45,626 bases of DNA from Legionella sp. (GTDB taxonomy: Bacteria; Pseudomonadota; Gammaproteobacteria; Legionellales; Legionellaceae). How positions within the stretch are numbered: position 1 is the stretch's first letter; each line of letters opens with the position of its first letter. Under the pieces are notes generated by a model. The model ran no database searches. It had not been told where the DNA came from and worked only from the letters and a program-made list of their open reading frames with translations. Positions 1 to 9,252 of this stretch are shown here, in pieces. The stretch covers positions 1 through 45,626 of the forward strand of contig JARLJR010000079.1 in the NCBI GenBank assembly GCA_031291095.1, read 5' to 3'. The position numbers and the translations under genes are program-made.

Positions 1-2843
1 CAAGGCATCCTATTTTTCAGGTAATGTTTGGTATGGAGCGTGTTAACATTCCGCAGTCCATGGAGCAATTATTAAAACCAATCGAGCTGCAAGACTATTA
101 CAAGATTGCCAAATTTGATTTGAGTTTGTTTGTTGATGATGATGATGGTAGATCTACCCTAAAAGGTATTATCAGCGGTGCAACAAGTTTGTTTCATCAC
201 GAAACAATCAGGCGATTAGCTTTGTATTATCAAATTGTCCTTGAAAAAATGTCTGAAGACTTGGATATAATGACAAGCGACTGCCATATTTTAAGTCCTG
301 AAGAATACAATAAAATTGTGTATGAGTGGAATGAAACAGAACAAATTTATCCATTTGATAAACCAGTCCATAAATTATTTGAAGAGCAGGTGGAGAGGAC
401 TCCTGATAAACTGGCAGTGATTTATAAAGAGCAGTTGCTTAATTACCAGCAATTAAATGAGCAAGCTAATCAACTAGCGCATTATCTTCAATCTCTTGGT
501 ATTAAACCCGAGACACATGTTGCGATTTCAATGGATATATCCATTGAGATGATCATTGGACTTATGGGGATTTTAAAATCAGGAGGAGCGTTTGTTCCTT
601 TCGATCCTAACTTACCTAAGCAGCGGCTACAGGCATTATTAAACGAGACGAACGTAAGATTTATTATTACACAATCTTTTCTTAATGAAAAATTTAGTGA
701 TTGCAATATAATATGTATTAACCTAGATCATAAAAATCTTTTTATTGAAGAAAAAAATACCAATATTGAACGGTGCGTTTCCGGCAATAATTTAGCCTAT
801 ATAATGTATACCTCCGGCTCAACCGGTCATCCCAAAGGTGTGGAAATAGAGCACCATTCATTAACCAACCTATGTGTATATTGCAAAAATCAATTTAATT
901 TAAACATTGACGAAACAGATAGAGTGAGTGTCTATGCCAAATTTGGTTATGATGGTTTTGCATCAGAGGTGTTCCCTTACCTCATTTATGGAGCATCATT
1001 ACATATAGTACCTGCGGATATTCGCTATGATCCAGAAAGGCTAAATAATTGGATGCACCAACAACAGATTACAACAGCATCTCTACCAACTAAAATGGCC
1101 GAGGAGTTTTTTAATAAACCCAATGAAACATTGCGGGTTATACATACGTCCGGTGAACTTCTAAAAAAGGTTCACAGTAATAAGTATAAAATAATTAATA
1201 ATTACGGCCCTACAGAGGGAACTATTTTAACAACGAGCTACTTGATAGAAAAATCAGAAAATTTACTTATTGGAAAGCCAATAAGTAATGTTAAAGTTTA
1301 TATATTGAATAATAATCTATATCCTAATCCAATCGGAGTTGTTGGAGAGTTATATATTGGTGGTGTTGGTCTTGCAAGAGGGTATTTAAATAGTCCTGAA
1401 TTAACAAAAGAAAAATTTATACCTAATCCTTTTGTAACTGCTGAAGATTTAAATGAGAATCGAAATCTGAAGCTATACAAAACAGGTGATTTAGCTCGAT
1501 ATCTTTCAGATGGTAATATTGAAATCATAGGCCGGATTGATGAACAAGTAAAAATTAGGGGATATCGCATTGAGTTACCAGAAATTGAACAAGCTTTATC
1601 AACTTATGATGGTATATTTCAAAGCGTTGTCTTAGCAAAGGAAAGAACACTTCCTCAAGGAAATATCAAGTGTTTAGTTGCTTATTATGTAAGTAAACAG
1701 TTTATCAACGAAGACATTTTGAGAGACCATTTGTCTAAATATTTGCCTGATTACATGATTCCCATTTCATTTGTATTTATGGCTAATTTACCTCTAACAA
1801 GAAATGGAAAGTTAGATAAAAAACGTCTTCCTTCCCCTGATTTCTCTATCAAAGATATCCCGTTTATTGCTCCTGAAACTGATTTGGAAAGAAAAATGTG
1901 TTTTATTTGGCAAACGGTTCTTGGGATTAATCAGGTAGGAGTTACTGATGATTTTTTTAGATTGGGAGGAGATTCAATTTCAGGAATGCAACTAACCGCA
2001 AGAATGAACCAATCATTAAAAATGAATATATCTATTTCTGATATTTTTAGTCAAAAAACAATTTTAAATATTGTGAACAGTTGCGTTGGAGATAGAAATA
2101 AAAATCCATTGATCAAGAAACTTCATACTAAAAACCATTTTTTGCCAATTATCTATTTTGTACACCCAGCATCTTCTGGTTGCGAGGTATATCAATCTTT
2201 AGCCGACTTGCTAGATTGTCAATTTCAATCTATTGGGGTGGATAATTATAATCTGAATAATAAGGAAAAAATTGATAATTTAGCAGAGATTTCTAACTAC
2301 TATATTCAAGAAATCAATCAACTATTTCCTTTCTCACAAGAGATTTTTTTATGCGGTTGGTCTTTGGGGGGGCAAATTGCGTTAGAAATGGCGTACAAAC
2401 TTGAACAGAAAGGATTTAACAAGATCAACGTTTTTTTACTGGATACTGTTTTGTATTATGATGAAAGCTTGCGAGATATAATCGCTACATTTGATAATAA
2501 TCCATATGAGGAATTTAAAAATTACTTGCTTAGACAGAACTTGGATGAGCAGTATGTTGAGAGGATGTGTGAAGCATATAATGCAGAAGTATCGATAAGT
2601 TATAATGAAATTTCTGGGAGGTTGATCAATACTAAAATTACTTTGTTTAAGGCCCTGGAAATTAATAATACATTTAGCGACGCTCATCACCTGAGATTGG
2701 AAAAATACAAGTGTCTAATTGAAGATAATAATATACAAAAAGTTTCAGCACAAAAAATAAAAGTCGTAACACTAGATTGTCATCATGGCAATATAATGAA
2801 GAAAGCAAATGAAATTAAAAAAATCATACTGGAGTCTGTTTAG
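1..2843 (+). CDS. Nonribosomal peptide synthetase, terminal module (C-tail, A, PCP, TE), 5' partial
   Basis: Terminal elongation and release module of an NRPS. The frame is open through the left edge: codons before the first ATG (24) read HPIFQVM, the late condensation-domain motif, so the gene starts outside the window and ATG 24 is not the true start. Numbered from that ATG, residues 1-100 are the end of a C domain. The adenylation domain follows, with the A3 loop YTSGSTGHPKG (~258-268), NNYGPTEGT (~391), the YKTGDLARY-to-RGYRIE hinge (~484-515) and NGKLDK (~593). The carrier-protein motif LGGDS has its phosphopantetheine serine near 650. The type I thioesterase has GWSLGG (nucleophile ~778), a probable Asp in FLLDT and a catalytic His in CHHGN (~919). 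The A4 region keeps the aspartate that contacts the substrate amino group, so an alpha-amino acid is likely; which one cannot be read safely. A run of seven G (2366-2372) lies just after the active-site serine codon. Confidence 0.93.
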   Translation, partial: RHPIFQVMFGMERVNIPQSMEQLLKPIELQDYYKIAKFDLSLFVDDDDGRSTLKGIISGATSLFHHETIRRLALYYQIVLEKMSEDLDIMTSDCHILSPEEYNKIVYEWNETEQIYPFDKPVHKLFEEQVERTPDKLAVIYKEQLLNYQQLNEQANQLAHYLQSLGIKPETHVAISMDISIEMIIGLMGILKSGGAFVPFDPNLPKQRLQALLNETNVRFIITQSFLNEKFSDCNIICINLDHKNLFIEEKNTNIERCVSGNNLAYIMYTSGSTGHPKGVEIEHHSLTNLCVYCKNQFNLNIDETDRVSVYAKFGYDGFASEVFPYLIYGASLHIVPADIRYDPERLNNWMHQQQITTASLPTKMAEEFFNKPNETLRVIHTSGELLKKVHSNKYKIINNYGPTEGTILTTSYLIEKSENLLIGKPISNVKVYILNNNLYPNPIGVVGELYIGGVGLARGYLNSPELTKEKFIPNPFVTAEDLNENRNLKLYKTGDLARYLSDGNIEIIGRIDEQVKIRGYRIELPEIEQALSTYDGIFQSVVLAKERTLPQGNIKCLVAYYVSKQFINEDILRDHLSKYLPDYMIPISFVFMANLPLTRNGKLDKKRLPSPDFSIKDIPFIAPETDLERKMCFIWQTVLGINQVGVTDDFFRLGGDSISGMQLTARMNQSLKMNISISDIFSQKTILNIVNSCVGDRNKNPLIKKLHTKNHFLPIIYFVHPASSGCEVYQSLADLLDCQFQSIGVDNYNLNNKEKIDNLAEISNYYIQEINQLFPFSQEIFLCGWSLGGQIALEMAYKLEQKGFNKINVFLLDTVLYYDESLRDIIATFDNNPYEEFKNYLLRQNLDEQYVERMCEAYNAEVSISYNEISGRLINTKITLFKALEINNTFSDAHHLRLEKYKCLIEDNNIQKVSAQKIKVVTLDCHHGNIMKKANEIKKIILESV

Positions 2844-3816
2844 GGCCCGCGGTGAGTAATGGGCAATCCCTCACTAAAAGAAAGAATCAGTGAATAAATA
2901 AAGGACTAAAAAATAAAATTAGAGCGTTATGAAGCCAAGATATATAGCAGATAAAGAGCGAATATTGAAAGGTTTTGCCTTGAGTAACAACTTAATACTA
3001 TAACTTATGGTATCTATTAAGATAACGTTAAATTATTTGTCTGGAACAAATTGAACTTAGCTGTGTTGTTTATAGTTATTATATCTTCCGATGACTTGTC
3101 TGCGACAACTTACTGCCCCAATATGAGCCTGTTAACACAACACTATATATTAACTACATATAATACTCCGAAGTTTTGGGTTAGGCTTAGTGTAGTTCGG
3201 AAGTTGTTCTCATCAATCGTCATGTTTTTTAACTTTGTTGCTAGTTTTTCTACCCAACTCATAAATTGATTATGGTACAACATGTTTCATATCAAAAAAA
3301 ACTGTTTAAATCGCTTTTTACGTAAATCCCAAAAGTGTTTTATCTAAGCCCATCTTCGCAAAAGACAATTAAAATAACATTGATTAATTGATATTTTAAA
3401 GTACGATTTATCCGAGGATCTTTTAAGTATTTAAAGTGTTGGGAGACACTAGTTTCTTTCGTGGTTCCTGTTTTCAAAAGCAGTAATAGGCCAAGTAGTT
3501 AGAAATTTGTCAATAATATTTTATGGAGTTGAGATGCGATTACCCTGAATAAATGGTTGCAGTAGTATAATCCTAGGATAATTTCAGTTATTCTGAGGGG
3601 AGACGCACCGATTCTTTGTAGCTGATCTGCGGAAACTTGTGACTTTGTTCAATCCAGATAATCTGATAACTACATTGTTGAATGTAATGGGGGTTTAGAG
3701 CAAAGTTACCATGAATCAGGTAAATAGGAGTTTTTTTTGGAGTATCTAGCCCAGCAATAATTCTTTGCTTATGTTTATAAAACAAGGCGAATTAGGGCTT
3801 TATTGAGTAGAGATTT
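2844..3816. other. Long intergenic, decayed DNA with no convincing intact gene
   Basis: About 970 bp of AT-rich DNA between the NRPS gene and the MFS gene. Short open frames exist, but none has a good ribosome site or recognisable domain. On the minus strand 3143-3262 could encode a 39-residue peptide starting MSWVEKLATKL; its composition is protein-like, but it has no Shine-Dalgarno sequence and I do not recognise it. A hydrolase-like remnant at 3588-3791 is listed separately. The region probably records gene loss downstream of the NRPS. Confidence 0.5.
3588..3791 (-). pseudogene. Possible C-terminal remnant of an alpha/beta hydrolase
   Basis: A stop-to-stop frame reading about 67 residues. 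It contains PIYLIHGNFALNPHY, then IIWIEQSHKFPQ. A beta strand followed by HGN and a late strand followed by SH resemble the last two strands and catalytic-histidine region of alpha/beta hydrolases. There is no ATG; the frame opens right after a stop, and no upstream hydrolase portion with the nucleophile motif is seen. It is best read as a broken gene end, perhaps a stand-alone thioesterase once associated with the NRPS. Family assignment is tentative. Confidence 0.3.
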
Positions 3817-5112
3817 ATGAACAAAATGCATAATGCTAAAGTAGATATCTATAATTGCAAGAGTTATTTAGGGAGGGCTTGGTTAGTTTGGGGGCTAGCA
3901 GCTGCTTTTTATTTTTCTGAATACATGGCGCGTGTTGCACCAGGCGTAATGCACCGTTATCTACAAATGGAGTTCAAAATCAGCGAGGCAGGATTTGGGA
4001 TTTTAACTGCTTCGTTCTATATTCCTTATATACTCATGCAGATTCCTGTGGGCCTTACTGTCGACCGTCTAAGTATACGCGGGTTATTAACCGTGATGTC
4101 TCTGGTCACTGCCTTTGGCTGCTGTGTTTTTGGCCTAGCTGATGGGTTACTTATGGCTTCAGTTGGTCGAATGCTCATTGGCTTTAGTGCGGCATTTGCG
4201 TTTGTCTGTTCTTTGCGATTGGCTACTTCTTGGTTCCCACCAACCATGTTGGGATTATTAGCCGGTTTAACTCAATCTTTAGGTATGTTAGGAGCTGCGG
4301 CTGGAGAAGCTCCGGTATCCTTTTTAGTAAGTAATGTAGGCTGGCGTCATAGTATGCTTATTATCGCCTTTTTATTTATTGCCCTGACTGGTCTTCTTTA
4401 TCAATTTGTTCAAGATACTCCGGCGGGACATCGCAATGATTCACACTGGGTTAATCGGATTAGCATTCTGCAAAGCTTAAAAATCATTTTATTCTGCCGA
4501 CAAACCTGGATTAACGCGCTATATGCAGGGTTTTTATTTGGGCCTACTGCAGTAATGGGCGAGGCAATTGGACCTGCTTATTTACAGTTTGGCCATGGTC
4601 TAGGTGCACATGCTGCGGCTTTTGCAACTGGTTTGATTTTTATTGGTTGGGGAATTAGCGGCCCAATTTCTGGGTGGCTGTCTGATAAAATGGGGCGTCG
4701 TAAACCCTTAATGATTGTCTCTGCTTTATGTGGGGTGGTACTGACTTCCATATATGTCTTTAGTCCATCTTTAAGCCAAAACTATGCCTATTTTATTTTC
4801 TTCCTTTTCGGTTTGACTAATACAGGGGTTGCCATTGCCTATGCGGTATCAACGGAAATTCATCATCGTAATGTGATTGGTACTTCAATTGCCTTTACGA
4901 ATATGATTTCCATTTTTGTTGGGGCATCCTTACAGCCTTTAGTTGGGCGTTTGGTGGACATGGTTTCTGGTGTCCGCGCGTATAATGTAGAAACATTATT
5001 GTTGTCTGATTTTCAGGCTGGTTTAAAGATATTGCCGGTATGTTCTTTAATCGCACTTATATTAGCGCTTTTGGTTAAAGAAACCTATTGTAAGCCGATA
5101 GAACACGCATAA
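3817..5112 (+). CDS. Major facilitator superfamily transporter
   Basis: Inner-membrane secondary transporter of 431 residues, the usual MFS length, with about twelve hydrophobic segments and a central hydrophilic loop near residue 210. The first half has the MFS loop 2-3 region VGLTVDRLSIRG (usually G-x3-D-R-x-G/R-R) and GRMLIGFSAAFAF in helix 4. The second half has its counterpart at SGWLSDKMGRRKP. The tone (SEYMARVAPGVM near the start, LRLATSWFPP) resembles the MFS proteins abundant in Legionella and Coxiella, including the Pht phagosomal nutrient transporters, but the substrate cannot be assigned. ATG 3817 is preceded by a weak purine stretch; ATG 3826 is an alternative. It stands alone, with an imperfect hairpin just downstream. 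Confidence 0.88.
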   Translation: MNKMHNAKVDIYNCKSYLGRAWLVWGLAAAFYFSEYMARVAPGVMHRYLQMEFKISEAGFGILTASFYIPYILMQIPVGLTVDRLSIRGLLTVMSLVTAFGCCVFGLADGLLMASVGRMLIGFSAAFAFVCSLRLATSWFPPTMLGLLAGLTQSLGMLGAAAGEAPVSFLVSNVGWRHSMLIIAFLFIALTGLLYQFVQDTPAGHRNDSHWVNRISILQSLKIILFCRQTWINALYAGFLFGPTAVMGEAIGPAYLQFGHGLGAHAAAFATGLIFIGWGISGPISGWLSDKMGRRKPLMIVSALCGVVLTSIYVFSPSLSQNYAYFIFFLFGLTNTGVAIAYAVSTEIHHRNVIGTSIAFTNMISIFVGASLQPLVGRLVDMVSGVRAYNVETLLLSDFQAGLKILPVCSLIALILALLVKETYCKPIEHA

Positions 5113-5132
5113 TCGCGCGCGTATATTTAAGT

Positions 5133-5160
5133 AACCTGGTTGCTTGCAGGCAACCAGGTT
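5133..5160 (+). terminator. Hairpin after the MFS gene, CCTGGTTGC type
   Basis: Perfect 11-bp inverted repeat: AACCTGGTTGC at 5133-5143 and its complement at 5150-5160, with a 6-nt loop. There is no clean U tract directly after, so it is either a weak terminator or a repeat element. The CCTGGTTGC stem recurs at 8117-8138 and partly at 19311-19342. Confidence 0.4.
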
Positions 5161-5278
5161 GCGTTACTTCCTTTTGTTCAATTTTTTTCTTTGTTTTCAA
5201 TCACTAGTTTATCGCGCAATAAGACTATTTACTGTTATACTTTATGCTGCAATTCGAATTACTAACATGGAGAGCATA

Positions 5279-6745
5279 ATGAAAAAATTGGCAGGATTAA
5301 TAATTATCCTGGCCGCTTTGGTTATAGGCGGATATTATGGTATGGGCATTCTTACTGAAAAAACAATCAGAAAGAATATTGAGGTAATTGATCAATCGAA
5401 TGGATTGCGAGCAGAGATTAAGCAATATAATCGAGGTCTATTTAGCTCAGAAGCTCAGATCCAATGGCAGCTACATATTCCTGAGCATGTAATCGATGCA
5501 AATGGCGCTGCGCAAACTGTTCCTGCACAAGATTATGCAATGGAAATGCCTTTGACGATTCATCATGGTCCAGTTATTTTTGCTAATAACTCTGTACGAT
5601 TTGGACTTGGATATGCCGAAGCTGTTTTCCCATTCCCTAAGCAATATGTTGATCAATTTAATGCGAATTTCACGGCTGAATCAACTAAGCCCCAATTAGA
5701 CTTAAGTATTTTTGTGAATTATTTTAATCAAAGTACGTTGGATTTCAGTGTTCCTACATTTAATTTGACCTCTAAAGATGGCGGTCATTTTAATTGGTTA
5801 GGATTGAATGCGACAACAACAATGTCTCCTGGAATGAAAAAAGTAGGCGGTACAGTGGTTGTTGATGGTGTTCATCTTGCTAAAGGCGATGCTCAAGTTG
5901 ATTTGGGCAAAGTATCTAGTGATTATGATTTACATGAAACAGATGCTGGGTTGTATTTAGGTGATGCGAACTTCACTTTGCCTGCATTTAATATCCAGGT
6001 TAAAGGGCAAAAAATATTCGAGATTGCGGATTTGCTCTTTAAATCAAAAAGCGATATTGAACAGCATTTATTCAATACAAGTTTTACTCTGACAATTAAG
6101 TCAATTTTAGCGAATGCGCAAAATTATGGACCAGGTGAAATCGAAATTTCTGTAAGAAATCTTGATGCGGATGTATTGGCGAAAATTAACCAGCAAGCTA
6201 ATGCAATGCAAAATGGTACTGATGAACAGCGCCAACAAGCAATGATAGCGTTGCTTCCTGAGTTGCCTAAATTATTCAACAAAGGGGCTGAGCTAGAGAT
6301 TTCTAAACTCAATTTCAAGATGCCTGAAGGCATAATTGATGGTACTTTGCTTATTTCTTTACCTAAAGATGAAAATGCTAATCCATTTGAATTAATGCAA
6401 AAAATTCATGGTAAGGCTAAATTGAGTGTTCCTGCTGCCACTGTAAGAGAATTAATGAAGCAGGGAGTTGCCCAACAAATGGCGAAGCAACCTAATGCGC
6501 AGCCATCAATTGCTAAACAGTTAGGTGCACAGTCCACTACTCAGCAACCAGGCCAAGCTGCTGCAGCACAACAACCAGCACAGCCTGCATTAGTGGAGCA
6601 GCAAGTTGATCAACAATTAAATGCGCTCAAACAAGCGGGTTTAATTGTCGAAAAAGGCGCTGATTATTTCATTGAAGTAACCTTAGAGCAGGGTAAATTT
6701 ACTATTAATGGTAAGCCATTTAATGAATCGATGTTAAAGTTTTAA
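5279..6745 (+). CDS. YdgA-like DUF945 family protein
   Basis: Protein of 488 residues with one N-terminal membrane anchor or uncleaved signal (KKLAGLIIILAALVIGGYYG) and a long beta-rich periplasmic region. The RGLFSSEAQIQW segment after the anchor and the repeated hydrophobic strands match DUF945/YdgA proteins, whose biochemical role is unknown. Near residues 395-445 is a Q/A-rich linker (QQPGQAAAAQQPAQPA) before a last conserved block ending in KFTINGKPFNESM. I chose ATG 5279 because GGAG at 5269-5272 sits 6 nt upstream; in-frame starts further upstream (5144, 5267) would add a segment with no ribosome site. It is transcribed alone and ends at a strong terminator. Confidence 0.75.
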   Translation: MKKLAGLIIILAALVIGGYYGMGILTEKTIRKNIEVIDQSNGLRAEIKQYNRGLFSSEAQIQWQLHIPEHVIDANGAAQTVPAQDYAMEMPLTIHHGPVIFANNSVRFGLGYAEAVFPFPKQYVDQFNANFTAESTKPQLDLSIFVNYFNQSTLDFSVPTFNLTSKDGGHFNWLGLNATTTMSPGMKKVGGTVVVDGVHLAKGDAQVDLGKVSSDYDLHETDAGLYLGDANFTLPAFNIQVKGQKIFEIADLLFKSKSDIEQHLFNTSFTLTIKSILANAQNYGPGEIEISVRNLDADVLAKINQQANAMQNGTDEQRQQAMIALLPELPKLFNKGAELEISKLNFKMPEGIIDGTLLISLPKDENANPFELMQKIHGKAKLSVPAATVRELMKQGVAQQMAKQPNAQPSIAKQLGAQSTTQQPGQAAAAQQPAQPALVEQQVDQQLNALKQAGLIVEKGADYFIEVTLEQGKFTINGKPFNESMLKF

Positions 6746-6763
6746 TTCGAATCTGTATTGTTT

Positions 6764-6801
6764 AAAAAAGGGGAAATTGTTCTTGCAATTTCCCCTTTTT
6801 T
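6764..6801 (+). terminator. Rho-independent terminator after the DUF945 gene
   Basis: A 16-bp perfect stem (A-tract plus GGGGAAATTG, positions 6764-6779, paired with 6786-6801) with a 6-nt loop, ending in a T run. The A/T tails make it potentially bidirectional. Confidence 0.88.
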
Positions 6802-6883
6802 ATTTTTAAGTAAGTTTGGGATATTAAGGACTCAAGTATTGGTTATTCTATATTGATTTAACGTAGTTTTTTCAATTCGACCC

Positions 6884-6912
6884 TTGTCTGCCACGGTTTG
6901 ATTCGGTAATAT
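6884..6912 (+). promoter_or_regulatory. Candidate sigma70 promoter of fis
   Basis: TTGTCT (6884-6889), a 17-nt spacer and TAATAT (6907-6912), about 30 bp upstream of the fis start codon and following the terminator of the preceding gene. Placement and spacing fit; it is assigned by pattern only. Confidence 0.5.
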
Positions 6913-6941
6913 ACTGTTTTTAAAAGGAGGAGCTAATAATA

Positions 6942-7223
6942 ATGACAACAATCAGTAATGAAGTAGTGGATAACACCGCTTCACTAGCCGAGAGCGTAAC
7001 ACATTCAGTACAAAAATATTTTTCAGAGCTTAAGGGAACTGATCCTGTTGACTTATACCAGTTTGTACTTGAAGAAATTGAGACACCTTTATTTCGAGCA
7101 GTAATGGAACACTGTAAGTACAATCAGTCACGAGCTGCAATTATGCTGGGAATTAGTCGTGGAACATTGAGAACTAAGTTGCGACGTTATTTTGATGACA
7201 AATATGTTGGTACGCGTGATTAA
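6942..7223 (+). CDS. fis: DNA-binding protein Fis
   Basis: Nucleoid-associated bending protein of 93 residues, close to the 98 of E. coli Fis. The C-terminal helix-turn-helix is clear: FRAVMEHCKYNQSRAAIMLGISRGTLRTKLRRYF matches the Fis signature (N-Q-x-R-A-A-x-x-L-G-I-x-R-x-T-L-R-x-K-L). The N-terminal dimerisation part is more divergent. The ribosome site AAGGAGG (6924-6930) is unusually strong, with an 11-nt gap to ATG. In enterobacteria fis follows dusB; here it is monocistronic between two terminators. Legionella carry several fis paralogs that regulate virulence and effector genes; which one this is cannot be decided here. Confidence 0.93.
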   Translation: MTTISNEVVDNTASLAESVTHSVQKYFSELKGTDPVDLYQFVLEEIETPLFRAVMEHCKYNQSRAAIMLGISRGTLRTKLRRYFDDKYVGTRD

Positions 7224-7237
7224 TTGCGTTGGATCAA

Positions 7238-7268
7238 ATAAAAAAGGGAGCTGAGGCTCCTTTTTTTA
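7238..7268 (+). terminator. Rho-independent terminator after fis
   Basis: GGAGC-TGAG-GCTCC hairpin flanked by an A run on the left and seven T on the right, 15-45 nt after the fis stop codon. Confidence 0.88.
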
Positions 7269-7300
7269 TTTGTGTATTGCGTTTGGAAGCCTTAAAAACT

Positions 7301-7410
7301 ACGTCATCCTGAGGCGTCTTACGACGAAGGATCTTTTGAATGTAGCATTGTACTGGTCTTTAACTCATATGCCTCATTTAGAAGATCCCCTCACTGCGTT
7401 CGCGATGACG
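7301..7410. repeat. Intergenic palindromic repeat (CGTCATC...GATGACG family)
   Basis: About 110 bp bounded by CGTCATC and GATGACG, holding the submotifs ACGACGAAGGATCTTTTGAA and GATCCCCTCACTGCGTTCGC. Related copies lie at 9514-9609, 12610-12720, 18390-18424 and 39734-39780, with a remnant at 30521-30545. It fills the gap between two convergent genes. It encodes no credible protein. Confidence 0.75.
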
Positions 7411-7435
7411 TTCGACCTTTACTATAAGCTCGTGC

Positions 7436-8014
7436 TTAATTTGCTCCCATACTTCTCGTAATAACCAGAGGATTACTATCAGTATGCTCAGAGGAACCAA
7501 ATGGGCCAATATTTTTTCCGGTGATTCGGTACTTAATATAATCAATAAGGTGCAAAATAATATTTAGTAAGTTTTTAGTGTCATGCTTTTCAAATTGTAT
7601 CCACGTTCTTTTTTTACCTTCAGAATCCTCGGTTACGCCAAAAAGAACCTCTTTTGAGATTGGATAGGAAAGAGAATATTGCTGGGCTACAGAATGATGA
7701 GAGGATAGTCGTTTGTTAATGCTGGAGTTAAAATGATTAACTAACTCATCATAAAATTTACCATCATCTTTTAAATTCAGATGCCCACCGTTTAACAGTT
7801 CTTGTAATACTTCCTGAGTACGAACGGGGTCCGTTTCATAATCAGAGTTAAGGTGTAATGCGGCAATTAGCCTAAGTAAAAAGTTAACTTCTTCACAGCT
7901 AGTCTCAATATAATGCTGTTCCTTTCGTAATCCTTCCTGTATGTGTTCGAGCATATCCGTATAGGTAGTTTCAACTTTATCGAAAAATCTAAATAGATTT
8001 GCATATTTAGACAT
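7436..8014 (-). CDS. Hypothetical protein, 192 residues
   Basis: No family recognised. It is soluble and acidic-to-neutral, with no signal peptide or membrane segment. The N-terminal half (YANLFRFFDKVETTYTDML onward) is strongly helical and could form a short coiled coil; a second helical block around LLNIILHLIDYIKYRITG precedes a polar tail. ATG 8014 is preferred because GAGAG lies 5 nt upstream; a TTG seven codons earlier is in frame but overlaps that site. It is convergent with fis and lies downstream of prs, separated from it by a hairpin. A host-directed role is possible in a Legionella-like genome, but nothing in the sequence demonstrates it. Confidence 0.65.
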   Translation of the reverse strand: MSKYANLFRFFDKVETTYTDMLEHIQEGLRKEQHYIETSCEEVNFLLRLIAALHLNSDYETDPVRTQEVLQELLNGGHLNLKDDGKFYDELVNHFNSSINKRLSSHHSVAQQYSLSYPISKEVLFGVTEDSEGKKRTWIQFEKHDTKNLLNIILHLIDYIKYRITGKNIGPFGSSEHTDSNPLVITRSMGAN

Positions 8015-8116
8015 AGTGCTCTCTTTTTTTATCAACTGCGCTAATTGTATCAGTGCTAAATTAAGAAAATATTAAGATATTATTGGAAATAAAAAAGATG
8101 TGGTGATTTTCAGAAG

Positions 8117-8138
8117 CCCTGGTTGCACGCAACCAGGG
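8117..8138 (-). terminator. Hairpin downstream of prs
   Basis: CCCTGGTTGC and its perfect complement with a 2-nt core (10-bp stem), 18 nt after the prs stop codon. No long U tract follows on the minus strand. It probably ends or attenuates the tRNA-Gln/prs transcript and belongs to the same hairpin family as 5133-5160. Confidence 0.45.
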
Positions 8139-8155
8139 TATTGCTATTGAAGAGA

Positions 8156-9103
8156 TTATTCGGCAAACATAGAACTAACTGATTCTTCTATATTCACGCG
8201 TTTCATTGCTTGTGCCAGCATGTCAGAAAGGCTGACTACACGAATTTTATCGCAAGCACGTCCTTCTTCTGATAAAGGGATAGTATCAGTAATCACTACT
8301 TCATCAATGTGGGAATTTTTAATGTTCTTGAGCGCAGGGCCAGATAAAACTGGATGGGTAATATAGGCTCTTACACTTTTCGCACCACTTTTCTTTAATT
8401 CATGAGCTGCAGAACAAAGAGTTCCAGCAGTATCAACAATGTCATCAACGATGATACAGTTTTTATTTGCTGGATCGCCAATGATATGCATTACTTCGGA
8501 TTTATTAGGTCCGCTGCGGCGTTTATCAATGATTGCCAGTTCAGCATGTTCGATGCGTTTGGCAACAGCGCGAGCTCGGACCACTCCACCTACATCAGGT
8601 GATACAACCATAACGTTTTGTAGATTTTGTATGGCAATGTCCTCAAGTAACATGGGCGTTGCATAAACGTTATCTACTGGCATGTAGAAGAAACCTTGGA
8701 TTTGATCCGCATGCAAGTCAACGGTAAGAACACGGCATATACCTACGGAGGCCATCATATCAGCAACAATTTTTGCCGTAATAGGTACGCGTGCAGAACG
8801 TACTCGTCTATCTTGTCGCGCATAACCGAAATAGGGGACTACAGCGGTAATACGGGCTGCTGAAGATCTTCTTAGAGCATCCGCCATAGCAAGCAGCTCC
8901 ATCAAATTATTATTTGATGGGGCACAAGTCGACTGAATAATAAATACATCTCGTCCGCGAACGTTCTCAAGGATTTCAACCATGGTTTCGCCATCGCTGA
9001 AAGTACCAACTGTCGCTTTGCCTATGGGGATCTGTAAGTGGGAAGAAATTTTTTGTGCTAGTTCCGGATTCGCGTTACCGGCAAATATCATCATTGTGGA
9101 CAT
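8156..9103 (-). CDS. prs: Ribose-phosphate pyrophosphokinase
   Basis: Makes PRPP from ribose 5-phosphate and ATP for nucleotide, histidine and NAD synthesis; cytoplasmic. Its 315 residues match the class I bacterial enzyme. Visible motifs are [10 protein letters not shown] near the N-terminus, [10 protein letters not shown] (ATP-binding flexible region), [11 protein letters not shown], and the PRPP loop [11 protein letters not shown]. It starts at ATG 9103 with a short AAGG about 10 nt upstream. The gene lies directly downstream of tRNA-Gln on the same strand and further downstream of lolB, the conserved lolB-(ispE)-prs neighbourhood of gammaproteobacteria with ispE missing. Confidence 0.97.
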   Translation of the reverse strand: MSTMMIFAGNANPELAQKISSHLQIPIGKATVGTFSDGETMVEILENVRGRDVFIIQSTCAPSNNNLMELLAMADALRRSSAARITAVVPYFGYARQDRRVRSARVPITAKIVADMMASVGICRVLTVDLHADQIQGFFYMPVDNVYATPMLLEDIAIQNLQNVMVVSPDVGGVVRARAVAKRIEHAELAIIDKRRSGPNKSEVMHIIGDPANKNCIIVDDIVDTAGTLCSAAHELKKSGAKSVRAYITHPVLSGPALKNIKNSHIDEVVITDTIPLSEEGRACDKIRVVSLSDMLAQAMKRVNIEESVSSMFAE

Positions 9104-9147
9104 GTGTAAAAAGCCTTAGACCTAGGTTCATCGTAACTTAAACACAT

Positions 9148-9223
9148 AGCAGAAGACAGCCAAAAAGATATTATTATTATTTGAGCACCAACGAAAATGC
9201 ATCCTTCCAGGTTATCTTCTGCT
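9148..9223. repeat. Inverted repeat between tRNA-Gln and prs
   Basis: AGCAGAAGA at 9148-9156 and its perfect complement at 9215-9223, separated by 58 nt. On the minus-strand transcript it could form a long-range hairpin in the prs leader, between the tRNA 3' end and the start codon. No function is known; it may be a processing or stability element. Confidence 0.35.
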
Positions 9224-9252
9224 GTCTGTTTACTTGTGAATCAACAAGAAAG

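Noticed and set aside
3051-3269. Plus-strand open frame of 72 codons downstream of the NRPS
   Set aside because: Composition is not protein-like, there is no ribosome site and no recognisable motif; it lies in decayed intergenic DNA.
7270-7461. Plus-strand frame of 63 codons after fis
   Set aside because: Almost entirely inside the palindromic repeat at 7301-7410 and lacks a ribosome site.
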